Positions 32,252 through 39,781 of a stretch of DNA of 64,000 nt are shown here, piece after piece (position 1 is the first letter of the stretch; the number at the start of each line of letters is the position of its first letter). The DNA is taken from the NCBI GenBank assembly GCA_036268775.1, contig DATATM010000003.1, positions 98,989-162,988 of the forward strand, read 5' to 3'. The stretch is from DASZIT01 sp036268775. GTDB lineage: Bacteria > Actinomycetota > Acidimicrobiia > Acidimicrobiales > RAAP-2. A program made the translations under genes and the position numbers. The notes below the pieces were generated by a model. That model saw only the letters and a program-made list of their open reading frames with translations, was not told where the DNA came from and did not search any database.

Positions 32252-33681
32252 AAGCCGGGGAGCGCCTGGAGGCGGTGTCCGCCTTCGGCGTAACTGGCCA
32301 GTCGCTGCCGGTCCGAGGGGTTGAGCATCCCCATCACGTCGAACACCCCGCCGGGGCCGACGGTGTGGAGGGCCCGGTCACCGGTGCTGCGCCGAGGGGG
32401 AAGGTGAGACGAGAGCAGGACCACCGGCCGGACATCACTGGTGGCCAATACGCTGGCCCGGCCCAGGCACTTCCACAGGGTGTCGGTGCGGAGCAGGCCA
32501 CCCCGGGTGGAGGTGAAGGCGCCGGTGACGTCGAAATACCACTTCTCGCCCTCGGCGTCGTTGGCGACCAGATTGACCAGCAGTCCGAGCCCGGGGATCT
32601 TGTAGTTCCGCTGGCAGATCTCGAACCCGGCGTCCTCCAGAATGTCGGCGGCCAGGGCTTGGGCGGCTTTTCCCTCTTCACTGGCGCGGGCCTGGAGGTT
32701 CTGGTTGGTGCTGGAAGCCGGCGGGACTACCGGTGAGACCTTGGGTCCCCGAGCCCCTTTGGTGGCTTGGGCCTTTCGCTCGTCCGCCACTCGGGCCTTG
32801 GCCAGCTGGATATAGGCGGGGTCGGTGTCGTACCCGACATAGCGCCGGTCGGTCCTCACCGCCGCCACCGCGGTGGTTCCCGAACCCAGGAACGGGTCGA
32901 GCACCAGGTCGTCCTGGAACGTATAGAGCTCGATGAGTCGTTGCGGCAACTCGACCGGGAAGGGGGCCGGGTGGTGGACCCGGCGGGCCGATTCCGGCCG
33001 GATGTGCCAGAGGTCGAGGGTGGCGTCGAGGAATTCGTCGGTGGAGATCGATCGCTGGTGCGGCCGGCCCTGAGCCCGACGGTCCTCGACATCGACGGCC
33101 CGGTCGAACCGGCCCTTGGAGGCGATGATCACCCGCTCGGTCACATCCCGCAGGACCGGGTTGGTCGGCGAGCGGTAGGAACCCCAGGCGCAGGACCCGG
33201 CGGCGCCGTCGGCCTTCTTCCAGATGACCTCCCCCCGCAACAGCATCCCCAGGTCGTCGTCGAGGATCCGGATGATGTCGGCGGCCAATGACCGGTAGGG
33301 CTTCCGGCCGAGGTTGGCCACGTTGACCGCTATCCGTCCCCCCGGCTCCAGCACCCGTCGGCACTCGCGGAACACATCGCTCAACAGGGTGAGGTATTCC
33401 ACGTAGTTGGCCGGGATCACCCCTTGGCCGAGGGCTTCCTCGTACTCCTTGCCGGCGAAATACGGCGGCGAGGTGACCACCAGGGCCACCGAGCTGTCGG
33501 GGAGGTCGATCGACCGGGAATCACCGCACACCAACGGCTTCTTCACCTTGAACGGCGCCGCCAGGGTGTCATCGGTCGAGATGAACTTCGGGTGGAAGCG
33601 GGCGTAGAAGGCAGAGGCATCGTGGTTTTCGCGCCCGCCGACGCCGAAGTTGCTGGTCGATGTCCCTCGAGGCTTTGCCAT
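32218..33681 (-). CDS. Site-specific DNA methyltransferase fused to a YraN/PD-(D/E)XK-like domain with altered catalytic residues
   Basis: A 487-residue protein. Residues 48-300 form a beta-class amino-methyltransferase: motif IV 'TSPPYF' (70-75) precedes motif I 'DPFLGSGTTAVAA' (about 259-271); SPPY favours N4-cytosine or N6-adenine modification. After a linker, residues 330-487 resemble a YraN-type nuclease fold: 'ADILEDAGFEICQRNYKI', then 'LVNLVANDAEGEKWYFDVTG'. In active YraN-like nucleases the core reads D...E-x-K; here it is N...D-V-T, so cleavage may be lost or changed. ATG at 33681. No separate restriction gene is adjacent. A ribbon-helix-helix gene lies 43 bp upstream. Confidence 0.8.
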   Translation of the reverse strand: MAKPRGTSTSNFGVGGRENHDASAFYARFHPKFISTDDTLAAPFKVKKPLVCGDSRSIDLPDSSVALVVTSPPYFAGKEYEEALGQGVIPANYVEYLTLLSDVFRECRRVLEPGGRIAVNVANLGRKPYRSLAADIIRILDDDLGMLLRGEVIWKKADGAAGSCAWGSYRSPTNPVLRDVTERVIIASKGRFDRAVDVEDRRAQGRPHQRSISTDEFLDATLDLWHIRPESARRVHHPAPFPVELPQRLIELYTFQDDLVLDPFLGSGTTAVAAVRTDRRYVGYDTDPAYIQLAKARVADERKAQATKGARGPKVSPVVPPASSTNQNLQARASEEGKAAQALAADILEDAGFEICQRNYKIPGLGLLVNLVANDAEGEKWYFDVTGAFTSTRGGLLRTDTLWKCLGRASVLATSDVRPVVLLSSHLPPRRSTGDRALHTVGPGGVFDVMGMLNPSDRQRLASYAEGGHRLQALPGFWTSAEFGPSR

Positions 33682-33724
33682 CACCGGGACCCTACGGGGA
33701 GGTTGTGACACCCGACGATCGGCG

Positions 33725-33922
33725 TCACGATTTGGCGCCGGCGGCGCCGACCAACTCCTCCACCGGGACCAGCTGGTCGAGGTACTCGACGATGGCTTGT
33801 TCCACCAGCAGGTTGGCCGAGACCTGCCGTTCGGCGGCGGCGTCCCGCAGCCGCTGGTGCAGGGCGGGGGGAAGTCGCACCGCGGTGGCCCGCCGCTCCC
33901 CGTACACCTTCGGTCGTCCCAT
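33725..33922 (-). CDS. Ribbon-helix-helix (CopG-like) DNA-binding protein
   Basis: A 65-residue protein: 'MGRPKVYGERRATAVRLPPA' then 'HQRLRDAAAERQVSANLLVE' and 'AIVEYLDQL', the RHH pattern of CopG/Arc proteins. ATG at 33922 with GGGCGG just upstream. It lies 43 bp upstream of the methyltransferase gene on the same strand, so it could regulate it, like a control protein of a modification system. No toxin gene is adjacent. Confidence 0.72.
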   Translation of the reverse strand: MGRPKVYGERRATAVRLPPALHQRLRDAAAERQVSANLLVEQAIVEYLDQLVPVEELVGAAGAKS

Positions 33923-34045
33923 CCGCCCGAGAGTACGACCGACGCCACCGTAAGTGGTGGATAGTGCGCGCTGGAACAACAACACGGCCGCGATAAATTG
34001 TCTGGCTCACGATTCGATCCGATCTCGAATGGGTAGCGTCACCAG

Positions 34046-34678
34046 ATGGCGAATATTTCCGCAAATAATCCTCCGGAACGTTGTGACGGCAGCATTAATT
34101 CTGCGACAAATTCGTATGAACGCACAAGCGACCTGGTGCGCGAACTTGTGGAGCGGGCCCGCCAAGGTGACGAAGAGGCCTGGGAAGCATTGTTCCGCCG
34201 TGCCTACCCCAAGTTGTTGTCCTATGCCTCCCGCCGCCTGCCCACCACCGAACAGGCGAAGGACGCGGTGGGGGAGACGATGACCCGGGCGGTGGCCAAC
34301 ATCGAGAGACTGCGAGGGGAAGGTGGCGGGTTCGATGCCTGGATGTACGGCATCATGCGCCACGTGGTGGTGGATGCGCAGCGGTTGCTGTCCCGGGAGG
34401 GCCCCGGGTTGATTCCCGACGCCGCCGACGCCTCGCCGCCGCCGGGGGACCGGGTGGTCGACCGCGAAGATGCCATCGAGGTCCGCCAGGCCTTCGATCG
34501 CCTGAGCCCGGCTGACCAGGAACTGCTGGAACTCCGGGTGGTCGCCGAGCTGTCGGCCGACGAAGTCGCCTCGGTGTTGGGGCGACGGCCGGGTGCCGTC
34601 CGGATGGCGCAGAGTCGGGCACTCACCCGACTGCGGGGATTGCTGGATGACGTGGGGGAGGGGCGAGAAATTGCCTGA
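34046..34678 (+). CDS. ECF-type RNA polymerase sigma factor
   Basis: A 210-residue sigma-70 family protein. Region 2 spans about 28-100 ('RARQGDEEAWEALFRRAYPK' to 'AWMYGIMRHVVVDAQRLL') and region 4 about 143-200 ('AFDRLSPADQELLELRVVAE', 'LSADEVASVLGRRPGAVRMA'). The first 25 residues are polar. The 5' region is richer in A/T than its surroundings. It is followed, with an 8-nt overlap, by a small ORF that could encode its regulator, and then by the pseudokinase and polysaccharide operon, which it may control. Confidence 0.87.
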   Translation: MANISANNPPERCDGSINSATNSYERTSDLVRELVERARQGDEEAWEALFRRAYPKLLSYASRRLPTTEQAKDAVGETMTRAVANIERLRGEGGGFDAWMYGIMRHVVVDAQRLLSREGPGLIPDAADASPPPGDRVVDREDAIEVRQAFDRLSPADQELLELRVVAELSADEVASVLGRRPGAVRMAQSRALTRLRGLLDDVGEGREIA

Positions 34679-34934
34679 TGACGACAGACTGCTCGAGCGA
34701 CTCGGTCGCGCCTTCGCGCCGGCTCCTGCCGAGCCCAGCCTGGTGGAGCGCCGGACACTGCACCGGGCGGTGGCGCGCTTTCGAACCGCGTCGACCCATC
34801 GGTCCGCCGACCAGGAGCCGCCCGAGGGCTCGGCCGAACCGGTGATCTACATGCCGCCGATGATCTTGCGACCCGCCGGCGCCACCCTTGGGGCCCTACG
34901 CCCGAAGTTGCGCCAACCGGTGCCCGGGAGCTGA
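34671..34934 (+). CDS. Small hypothetical protein coupled to the ECF sigma factor
   Basis: An 87-residue protein starting with TTG at 34671, inside the last codons of the sigma gene and after GGGGAGGGG. It begins 'LPDDDRLLERLGRAFAPAPA' and continues 'SLVERRTLHRAVARFRTAST', a pattern seen in short proteins that follow ECF sigma genes in Acidimicrobiia. No membrane segment and no zinc-binding HxxxCxxC anti-sigma motif is present. A role in sigma control is plausible from context only. Confidence 0.6.
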   Translation: MPDDDRLLERLGRAFAPAPAEPSLVERRTLHRAVARFRTASTHRSADQEPPEGSAEPVIYMPPMILRPAGATLGALRPKLRQPVPGS

Positions 34935-35097
34935 CATCCGCCTGGGTCGGGTAGCCCTTCCGTTGGGGCTGGTCGAGCGAGAGTTTCTCCCGATGTGTGA
35001 CGCTCGCCATGTTTGACCGACATACCTAGTGAGACGTCGAGAGTGGCCGAGGTTCTCTGCGGAGAGGGAACTCCCTAGTCACTCTGATGACTACCTG

Positions 35098-35133
35098 CCG
35101 ATACCGACATGTCCGATGCCCGCCGATACCGAC
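35098..35133. repeat. Tandem 12-bp repeats upstream of the pseudokinase gene
   Basis: GCCGATACCGAC occurs at 35098-35109 and again at 35122-35133, a 24-bp offset, which is about two helical turns. The pair ends 14 bp before the ATG of the pseudokinase gene. This arrangement fits a regulator binding as a dimer on one face of the helix. Confidence 0.4.
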
Positions 35134-35147
35134 CACTGAGGTAGCCC

Positions 35148-36551
35148 ATGCCAGCCGATCTCATCGGCGCGCGTTACCAGCTTCACCGAGAGTTGGCTCG
35201 CACTCCATCCATAGCCGTGTACGAAGCCAACGACCGTCAGGTCGGCACGCCGGCGGCCGTGGCGATGGAACTCCACCACGATCGGGGCTCGCATGTCGGC
35301 CGTCGGATGCTCGGGCGCCGGGTGGCCCACACCGCCCATCCCCACGTCGTCTCGACCTACGACCGCGGCAAGCACGACGGCCGGGCGTTCGTGGCCTTTC
35401 AGCCGCCTCCCCGCAACCTGGCCGCCGAGTTGGAGGTGGCACCGTTTCCGGCCCATCGCGTCACCCAGATGGGCGTCGATCTCGGGGCGGCACTGGAGGT
35501 GCTCCACCGCGCCGGGGCCAAGCTCGGGTCCCTCCACCCCGGTCACGTCGGGATCGACAACGACGGCGCGGTTCGCCTCTCGCCGTGGCCGCTGGCGGCT
35601 GCCCCCGGTGGCTGGGGAGGACAAGGGGCATGGTCCCCACCCGAGATCGTCGCCGGAGGCGCGCCTTCGGTCGCCGGTGATATCTGGTCGCTGGGCGCCG
35701 TCCTGCTGAGTTCGCTGGTCGGCACCGGGCCGGGTCAACTCTCGCCCGAGGCCACCGAGGAGCTCGCCGACCGCCTTCGCCATGATGCCAATCCGGCCTT
35801 GGTCGATGCCATCGGACAGAGCATGGTGAACCAGCCTTCTCGCCGCTTCGCTTCCGCCGCCGGCCTGGTCGCCGCCCTGGAGGGGGAGTCGGTGGCTCAC
35901 CGCCCGGCGGTCATTGCCGGCGTCCCCCGACTGTTGGCTCGGACCCGGGGGTTGGCGGTCGGCTCCGCCGGGGTCCTGGCGGTGCTGTCGGCCACCACCG
36001 TCGGGGTGGCCTTGAGCTCGATCGGGGCCACCGATGGCATCGGCCACGTCGGTACGCACCACCCCGCCGCCGCCGGGCCGCCGGCGACCGTCCGCCGGCC
36101 ACCGGTGACGCCGCCGGCGTCGGCTTCAGTTCCGACCGGGGCGGTGGCGCTGGCGGCCCCCCCGTCGACCACCACCCCGTCGGCTCGGACGGTTCGGGTT
36201 TCGACGGCCACCGGGTCGACGGCGGGCGGAGGGTCGGAGGCATCGCTGAAGCAAGCTCCGACCACCACACCGACGACACCGACGACCTCCGCCCCGGCCA
36301 CCTCGATCCCGGCTCCCACCTTGGCGGCACCCACCGTCTCTGCCCAACCGGTGGTGGCCACCGGATCCGGGGACCAGAATTCGTCGCCGAATTCGGGTTC
36401 GGGGAATCCCAATCCGGGGCACGGTTCCGGCGGCCATGGACCCGGGGGTCCGACCACCACCACCACCACCACGACCACCACGACGACCGATCCGAACTCC
36501 CCCCACGGCACGACCGGCTCCACCTATCCCGACGGTGGCTACGGCACGTGA
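35148..36551 (+). CDS. Membrane-anchored serine/threonine pseudokinase with Thr/Pro-rich extracellular tail
   Basis: A 467-residue protein. Residues 6-245 follow the Hanks kinase fold ('IGARYQLHRELARTPSIAVYE', 'HPHVVSTYDRG', 'PPEIVAGG', 'GDIWSLGAVLLSSL'), but all catalytic positions are changed: the VAIK lysine is Glu41, HRD is LGS (126-128), the catalytic-loop Lys and Asn are His130 and His133, and DFG is SPW (145-147). A single membrane segment lies at about 268-290, followed by a long Thr/Pro/Ser-rich extracellular region including 12 consecutive Thr. It probably acts as a scaffold or sensor. It precedes the exopolysaccharide operon by about 140 bp. Confidence 0.83.
   Translation: MPADLIGARYQLHRELARTPSIAVYEANDRQVGTPAAVAMELHHDRGSHVGRRMLGRRVAHTAHPHVVSTYDRGKHDGRAFVAFQPPPRNLAAELEVAPFPAHRVTQMGVDLGAALEVLHRAGAKLGSLHPGHVGIDNDGAVRLSPWPLAAAPGGWGGQGAWSPPEIVAGGAPSVAGDIWSLGAVLLSSLVGTGPGQLSPEATEELADRLRHDANPALVDAIGQSMVNQPSRRFASAAGLVAALEGESVAHRPAVIAGVPRLLARTRGLAVGSAGVLAVLSATTVGVALSSIGATDGIGHVGTHHPAAAGPPATVRRPPVTPPASASVPTGAVALAAPPSTTTPSARTVRVSTATGSTAGGGSEASLKQAPTTTPTTPTTSAPATSIPAPTLAAPTVSAQPVVATGSGDQNSSPNSGSGNPNPGHGSGGHGPGGPTTTTTTTTTTTTDPNSPHGTTGSTYPDGGYGT
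36453..36489 (+). repeat. ACC/ACG microsatellite encoding poly-threonine
   Basis: A run of ACC and ACG triplets within the pseudokinase gene encodes 12 Thr in the extracellular tail. Triplet repeats like this can change length without shifting the frame, so tail length may vary between strains. Confidence 0.7.
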
Positions 36552-36688
36552 GACGAAGCCCGGCCGCCGGGCCGATGTAATCGAAAGAGATCCGTTGCGC
36601 CCGGTGCCTTCCGGCACCCCCCTTGGATCGGCGCGCCCCCGCAGCACCCACGATCAACGAAGAAACGACGCAGGAGGTGAAGAACAGC

Positions 36689-37468
36689 ATGCGACTCGAC
36701 ATTGTGATCCCGGCGTTCAATGAGGAGGATCGAATCGATCGGACCCTCCGGGCCTACCGCTCGGTGGTTACCGAGCCGCGTACCCGGTTTCTGGTCGCCC
36801 TCGATTCCTGCACCGATGGCACCGCCGCGGTGGTTCGCAGCCATGCTGAGGTCGATCCCCGGGTGGAACTGATGGAGTACCCCAAGTTGGGCAAGGGCGG
36901 GGTGATCATGGAGACGTTCCGCCGGTGCGACGCCGACGTCATCGGCTTCGTGGACGCCGACTGCGCCACCCCGCCGGCCGAATTCCTCCGGTTGGTGGCC
37001 ATGACCGCTGAGGCCGACGGAGCCATCGCCGGCCGGCACCACCCGGCCTCGGTCCTCCCCGCCCCCCGGCCCCGGGGCCGTCGCTTCACCAGTTGGGCGT
37101 TCGCCCGCTTCACTCGCACCTTGTTCGGGCTTCCCTACCTGGACACCCAGTGCGGGGCCAAGGCGGTGCGTCGCCAGGTGATCGAGCGGGCCCTGCCCCT
37201 GTTGTCGGCCCGGGACTTCCTCTTCGACGTCGACCTCCTCCTCACCGCCGACCGGCTCGGCTTCGACATCGTCGAAGTCCCGACGGTCTGGCTCGACCAG
37301 GAGGGCTCCCACCTGAGTGCCGGGGCCGACGCCCGGCGGATGGCGATGTCCTCCCTGCGGTTGTGGCTGCACCACCGGGTCCTGCCGGTCCCCGACGATC
37401 GGGTGCTTCCGGTACGGGAGGCGCTCCCGTTGCCCACCGAGAAGCCCTCGGAGATGACGGCGGCATGA
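36689..37468 (+). CDS. Glycosyltransferase family 2 (polyprenyl-phosphate type)
   Basis: A 259-residue GT-A enzyme: 'MRLDIVIPAFNEEDRIDRTL' with the nucleotide-sugar loop, 'ALDSCTDGT', DxD-type 'GFVDADCATPP' (about 86-96) and 'LDTQCGAKAVRRQVIE'. It resembles DPM1/DPG synthase-like GT2 proteins that load a sugar on a lipid carrier, though the C-terminus lacks membrane segments. CAGGAGGTGA precedes the ATG at 36689. First gene of a six-gene polysaccharide operon; its stop overlaps the next start (ATGA). Confidence 0.85.
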   Translation: MRLDIVIPAFNEEDRIDRTLRAYRSVVTEPRTRFLVALDSCTDGTAAVVRSHAEVDPRVELMEYPKLGKGGVIMETFRRCDADVIGFVDADCATPPAEFLRLVAMTAEADGAIAGRHHPASVLPAPRPRGRRFTSWAFARFTRTLFGLPYLDTQCGAKAVRRQVIERALPLLSARDFLFDVDLLLTADRLGFDIVEVPTVWLDQEGSHLSAGADARRMAMSSLRLWLHHRVLPVPDDRVLPVREALPLPTEKPSEMTAA

Positions 37469-38676
37469 TCGACGTCACCATGGTCGCCCCCTATCCAGGA
37501 CAACACCGCCGAGCCAAGTTGCCGAGTGGCGTAGCCGCCTATACCGAGCGGCTCTCGACCGCCCTGACCAATCAGGGGGTGGCCGTCAAGGTCATCGCCC
37601 CGGAGGTGGAAGGGGAGCCCAAGCGCTCCCGGGTCGACGGGGTGACCGTCGAACGCAGCTTCCGTCGGGGGGCGAGAGCCCTGCCGACCGCCGCCGGTGC
37701 CGCCCGGCGTTCGGGAGCGCCCATCGTCCACCTCCAGTTCGAGACCTTCCTCTACGGAGGCCCGTCGTCGGTTCCCGGGGTGGCTCCCGCCCTGGCCAAT
37801 CTCCGGACCGGAGGGAAGCTCCCGGTGGTCACCCTCCACCAGGTGGTCGACCCTTCCGATGTGGACAAGGAGTTCACCCAGGTCCATCGGGTTCGGGTCC
37901 CGCCGACGGTGGCCCGTCTCGGGTTGTCGGGGCTGCAGCGGTTGGTCCGAAGGCTGTCGGTGAGCACGGTGGTGCACGGGCAGTCGTTTGAAGTGCTGGT
38001 CCCCGGCTCGGTGGTGGTCCCATTGGGGCTGGACGTCGCCGATCCGGTGCCGCTCGAAACGGCCAGGGAGATCAAGCGGTCGCTCGGCCTCCGCACCGAC
38101 CGCCTCACCGCCCTCTGCTTCGGGTTCCTGTCTCCCTACAAGGGGATCGAGCGGGCGTTGGAAGCGGCAGCCATCGCCGGTGACTCGGTCGAGCTGGTGA
38201 TCGCCGGCGGGAGCCACCCCCGGCTGGCCAGCCGGGATCCCTACGCCGACGACCTCCGCCGCCGATTCGGTGACGTCGCCCGGTTCGTCGGGTACGTCCC
38301 CGAACCCGAGGTGGCCGATTGGTTCGCCGCCGCCGACGTGCTGCTGCTGCCCTACCCCCGCCCGTTCGCCAGCAGCGGTCCCTTCGCCCAGGCACTCGGC
38401 TTCGGCACCCCGGTGCTCTGCTCCGAGTCGCTGGCCCGCTGTGTCGGGGCACCGGAAGCCATGGTGGCCCCCACCGATCCCCCCGGGTTGGCCCGCCGGC
38501 TCCGCCAACTGGCCTCCGATCCCGAGCAACTCCTTGCGTTGACCACCGCCACCCAGGCCCTCGCCCGGGGGCGGAGCTGGGAAGACGCCGCCCGCCGTCA
38601 TATCGCGCTCTACGAGGAGGTGATCGATGCCCATCGCCCTGTTAGCCGGCGCGTTCGGACAAGGGAATCTGGGTGA
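37465..38676 (+). CDS. Glycosyltransferase family 4 (GT-B)
   Basis: A 403-residue GT-B enzyme. The N-terminal domain has the Gly-rich region 'PSGVAAYTERLSTAL', and the C-terminal domain carries 'FGFLSPYKGIERALEAA' and the GT4 'FASSGPFAQALGFGTPVLCS' segment (E/Q-A-x-x-G-x-P-V). It would transfer a sugar from a nucleotide donor during repeat-unit assembly. It overlaps its upstream neighbour by 4 nt and its downstream neighbour by 50 nt. Confidence 0.87.
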   Translation: MIDVTMVAPYPGQHRRAKLPSGVAAYTERLSTALTNQGVAVKVIAPEVEGEPKRSRVDGVTVERSFRRGARALPTAAGAARRSGAPIVHLQFETFLYGGPSSVPGVAPALANLRTGGKLPVVTLHQVVDPSDVDKEFTQVHRVRVPPTVARLGLSGLQRLVRRLSVSTVVHGQSFEVLVPGSVVVPLGLDVADPVPLETAREIKRSLGLRTDRLTALCFGFLSPYKGIERALEAAAIAGDSVELVIAGGSHPRLASRDPYADDLRRRFGDVARFVGYVPEPEVADWFAAADVLLLPYPRPFASSGPFAQALGFGTPVLCSESLARCVGAPEAMVAPTDPPGLARRLRQLASDPEQLLALTTATQALARGRSWEDAARRHIALYEEVIDAHRPVSRRVRTRESG

Positions 38677-39781
38677 CGATGCCCTCTTGGAGGCGTTCGT
38701 CAAGGCCCTCCCCGAATGGCAGCTCCGGGTCACCACCGCCGACCCCGACGCCGTCGTCCGGACGGGTTGTGAGCCGGTCCCGGCCCGAGAGCCGATCACC
38801 GTGGCTCGTGCCGTCCGCGGCGCCGACGCCATCGTGGTCGGAGGGGGCACCGTGTTCAAGACCCTGCACCCCTCGTCCGGCCGCCATGCCCATTCGCTGT
38901 TGGCCAACACTTCGGCCTTGGTCGCCGTCTCCTCGGCCCTGCGCCGGCCGGTGGCCATGGTGGGGGTCGGCTCCGGCCGGCTGAACGGTTGGGGCGCCCG
39001 CGCCCTGTCGCGGTTCATCGTCAACCACGCCGACCTCCTGGTCCTCCGGGACGAGGAATCGGCGACCGAGATGATCCGGTCGGGTATCCCCGGCCCATTC
39101 CGGGTCGGGGCCGATCCGGCCTGGACCCTGGTGGAGCCGCCCGACCGGGTACCGACCTCCAACCGCGGGGTGGTGCGGGTGGTGCCCTCCCACCTGGCTC
39201 ACGGCGCCGACGGCTGGGGGGGCATGGTCGACCGCCTCTCCAATACGGTGCGCCGGTTGCTCGCCGCCGGCCTGACCGTCGAACTGCAGGCCTGGCAGCA
39301 CGGAGCCGGGGTGACCGCCGACGACGGTGCCATCCTCGACGCCCTGGTCCATCGGTTCGGCCCCTCGGTGGAGGTGGTCCCCACCCCGGACTCGATGAGG
39401 GCGGCCGTCGAGTCGATGATCGGGACCGGCACCGTCCTCTCCTTCCGCTTCCACGCTCTGATCGCCGCGGCCGCCGCCGGAGTGCCGACGGTGGCGGTGA
39501 CCCACGAGGCCAAGCTCGGCGCCCTCGCCCGCCGGCTGGAGCAGCGGGCCGCCCCCGTCGATTTCGACCCCGCCCTGCTGGCCGTCCAGGTGGCCGACGC
39601 CGTCGACGCCCCCGGCCCGTCGCCGGCCGCCATCAAGGAGCAGATCGACCGGGCGGAGGAAGGGTTCCTGCTGTTGCGGGTCCTGCTGTCGGGGGGACGA
39701 TCCGAAGAGTCCGATGCCCTGGGGGCGTTGCCGTTGGCCCCCGCCCCCCGCTCGTCGACCCCGTCACCCCGGGCGATATGA
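38627..39781 (+). CDS. Polysaccharide pyruvyl transferase family protein (CsaB/WcaK-like)
   Basis: A 384-residue protein with the family's N-terminal 'GAFGQGNLGDDALLEAF', 'ADAIVVGGGTVFKTL' and the C-terminal 'VLSFRFHALIAAAAAGVPTV' (the 'S-x-R-x-H' active-site segment). These enzymes add a ketal-linked pyruvate from phosphoenolpyruvate to a sugar and give an acidic polymer. It overlaps the GT4 gene by 50 bp and its stop overlaps the flippase/GT-C start by 4 nt. Confidence 0.87.
   Translation: MPIALLAGAFGQGNLGDDALLEAFVKALPEWQLRVTTADPDAVVRTGCEPVPAREPITVARAVRGADAIVVGGGTVFKTLHPSSGRHAHSLLANTSALVAVSSALRRPVAMVGVGSGRLNGWGARALSRFIVNHADLLVLRDEESATEMIRSGIPGPFRVGADPAWTLVEPPDRVPTSNRGVVRVVPSHLAHGADGWGGMVDRLSNTVRRLLAAGLTVELQAWQHGAGVTADDGAILDALVHRFGPSVEVVPTPDSMRAAVESMIGTGTVLSFRFHALIAAAAAGVPTVAVTHEAKLGALARRLEQRAAPVDFDPALLAVQVADAVDAPGPSPAAIKEQIDRAEEGFLLLRVLLSGGRSEESDALGALPLAPAPRSSTPSPRAI

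Noticed and set aside
33725..33922. Toxin-antitoxin module
   Set aside because: The RHH protein looks like an antitoxin, but no toxin-type gene (PIN, RelE, MazF) lies on either side; the neighbour is a DNA methyltransferase.
34012..34030. Inverted repeat ATTCGA-N7-TCGAAT upstream of the ECF sigma gene
   Set aside because: Arms are only 6 bp and there is no ECF-type -35 AAC motif alongside; too weak to call a site.
38989..39777. N-terminal extension of the flippase/GT-C gene
   Set aside because: The extra 263 codons overlap the pyruvyl transferase gene in another frame and are Arg/Pro/Gly-rich; the ATG at 39778 overlaps the upstream stop, like other genes in this operon.
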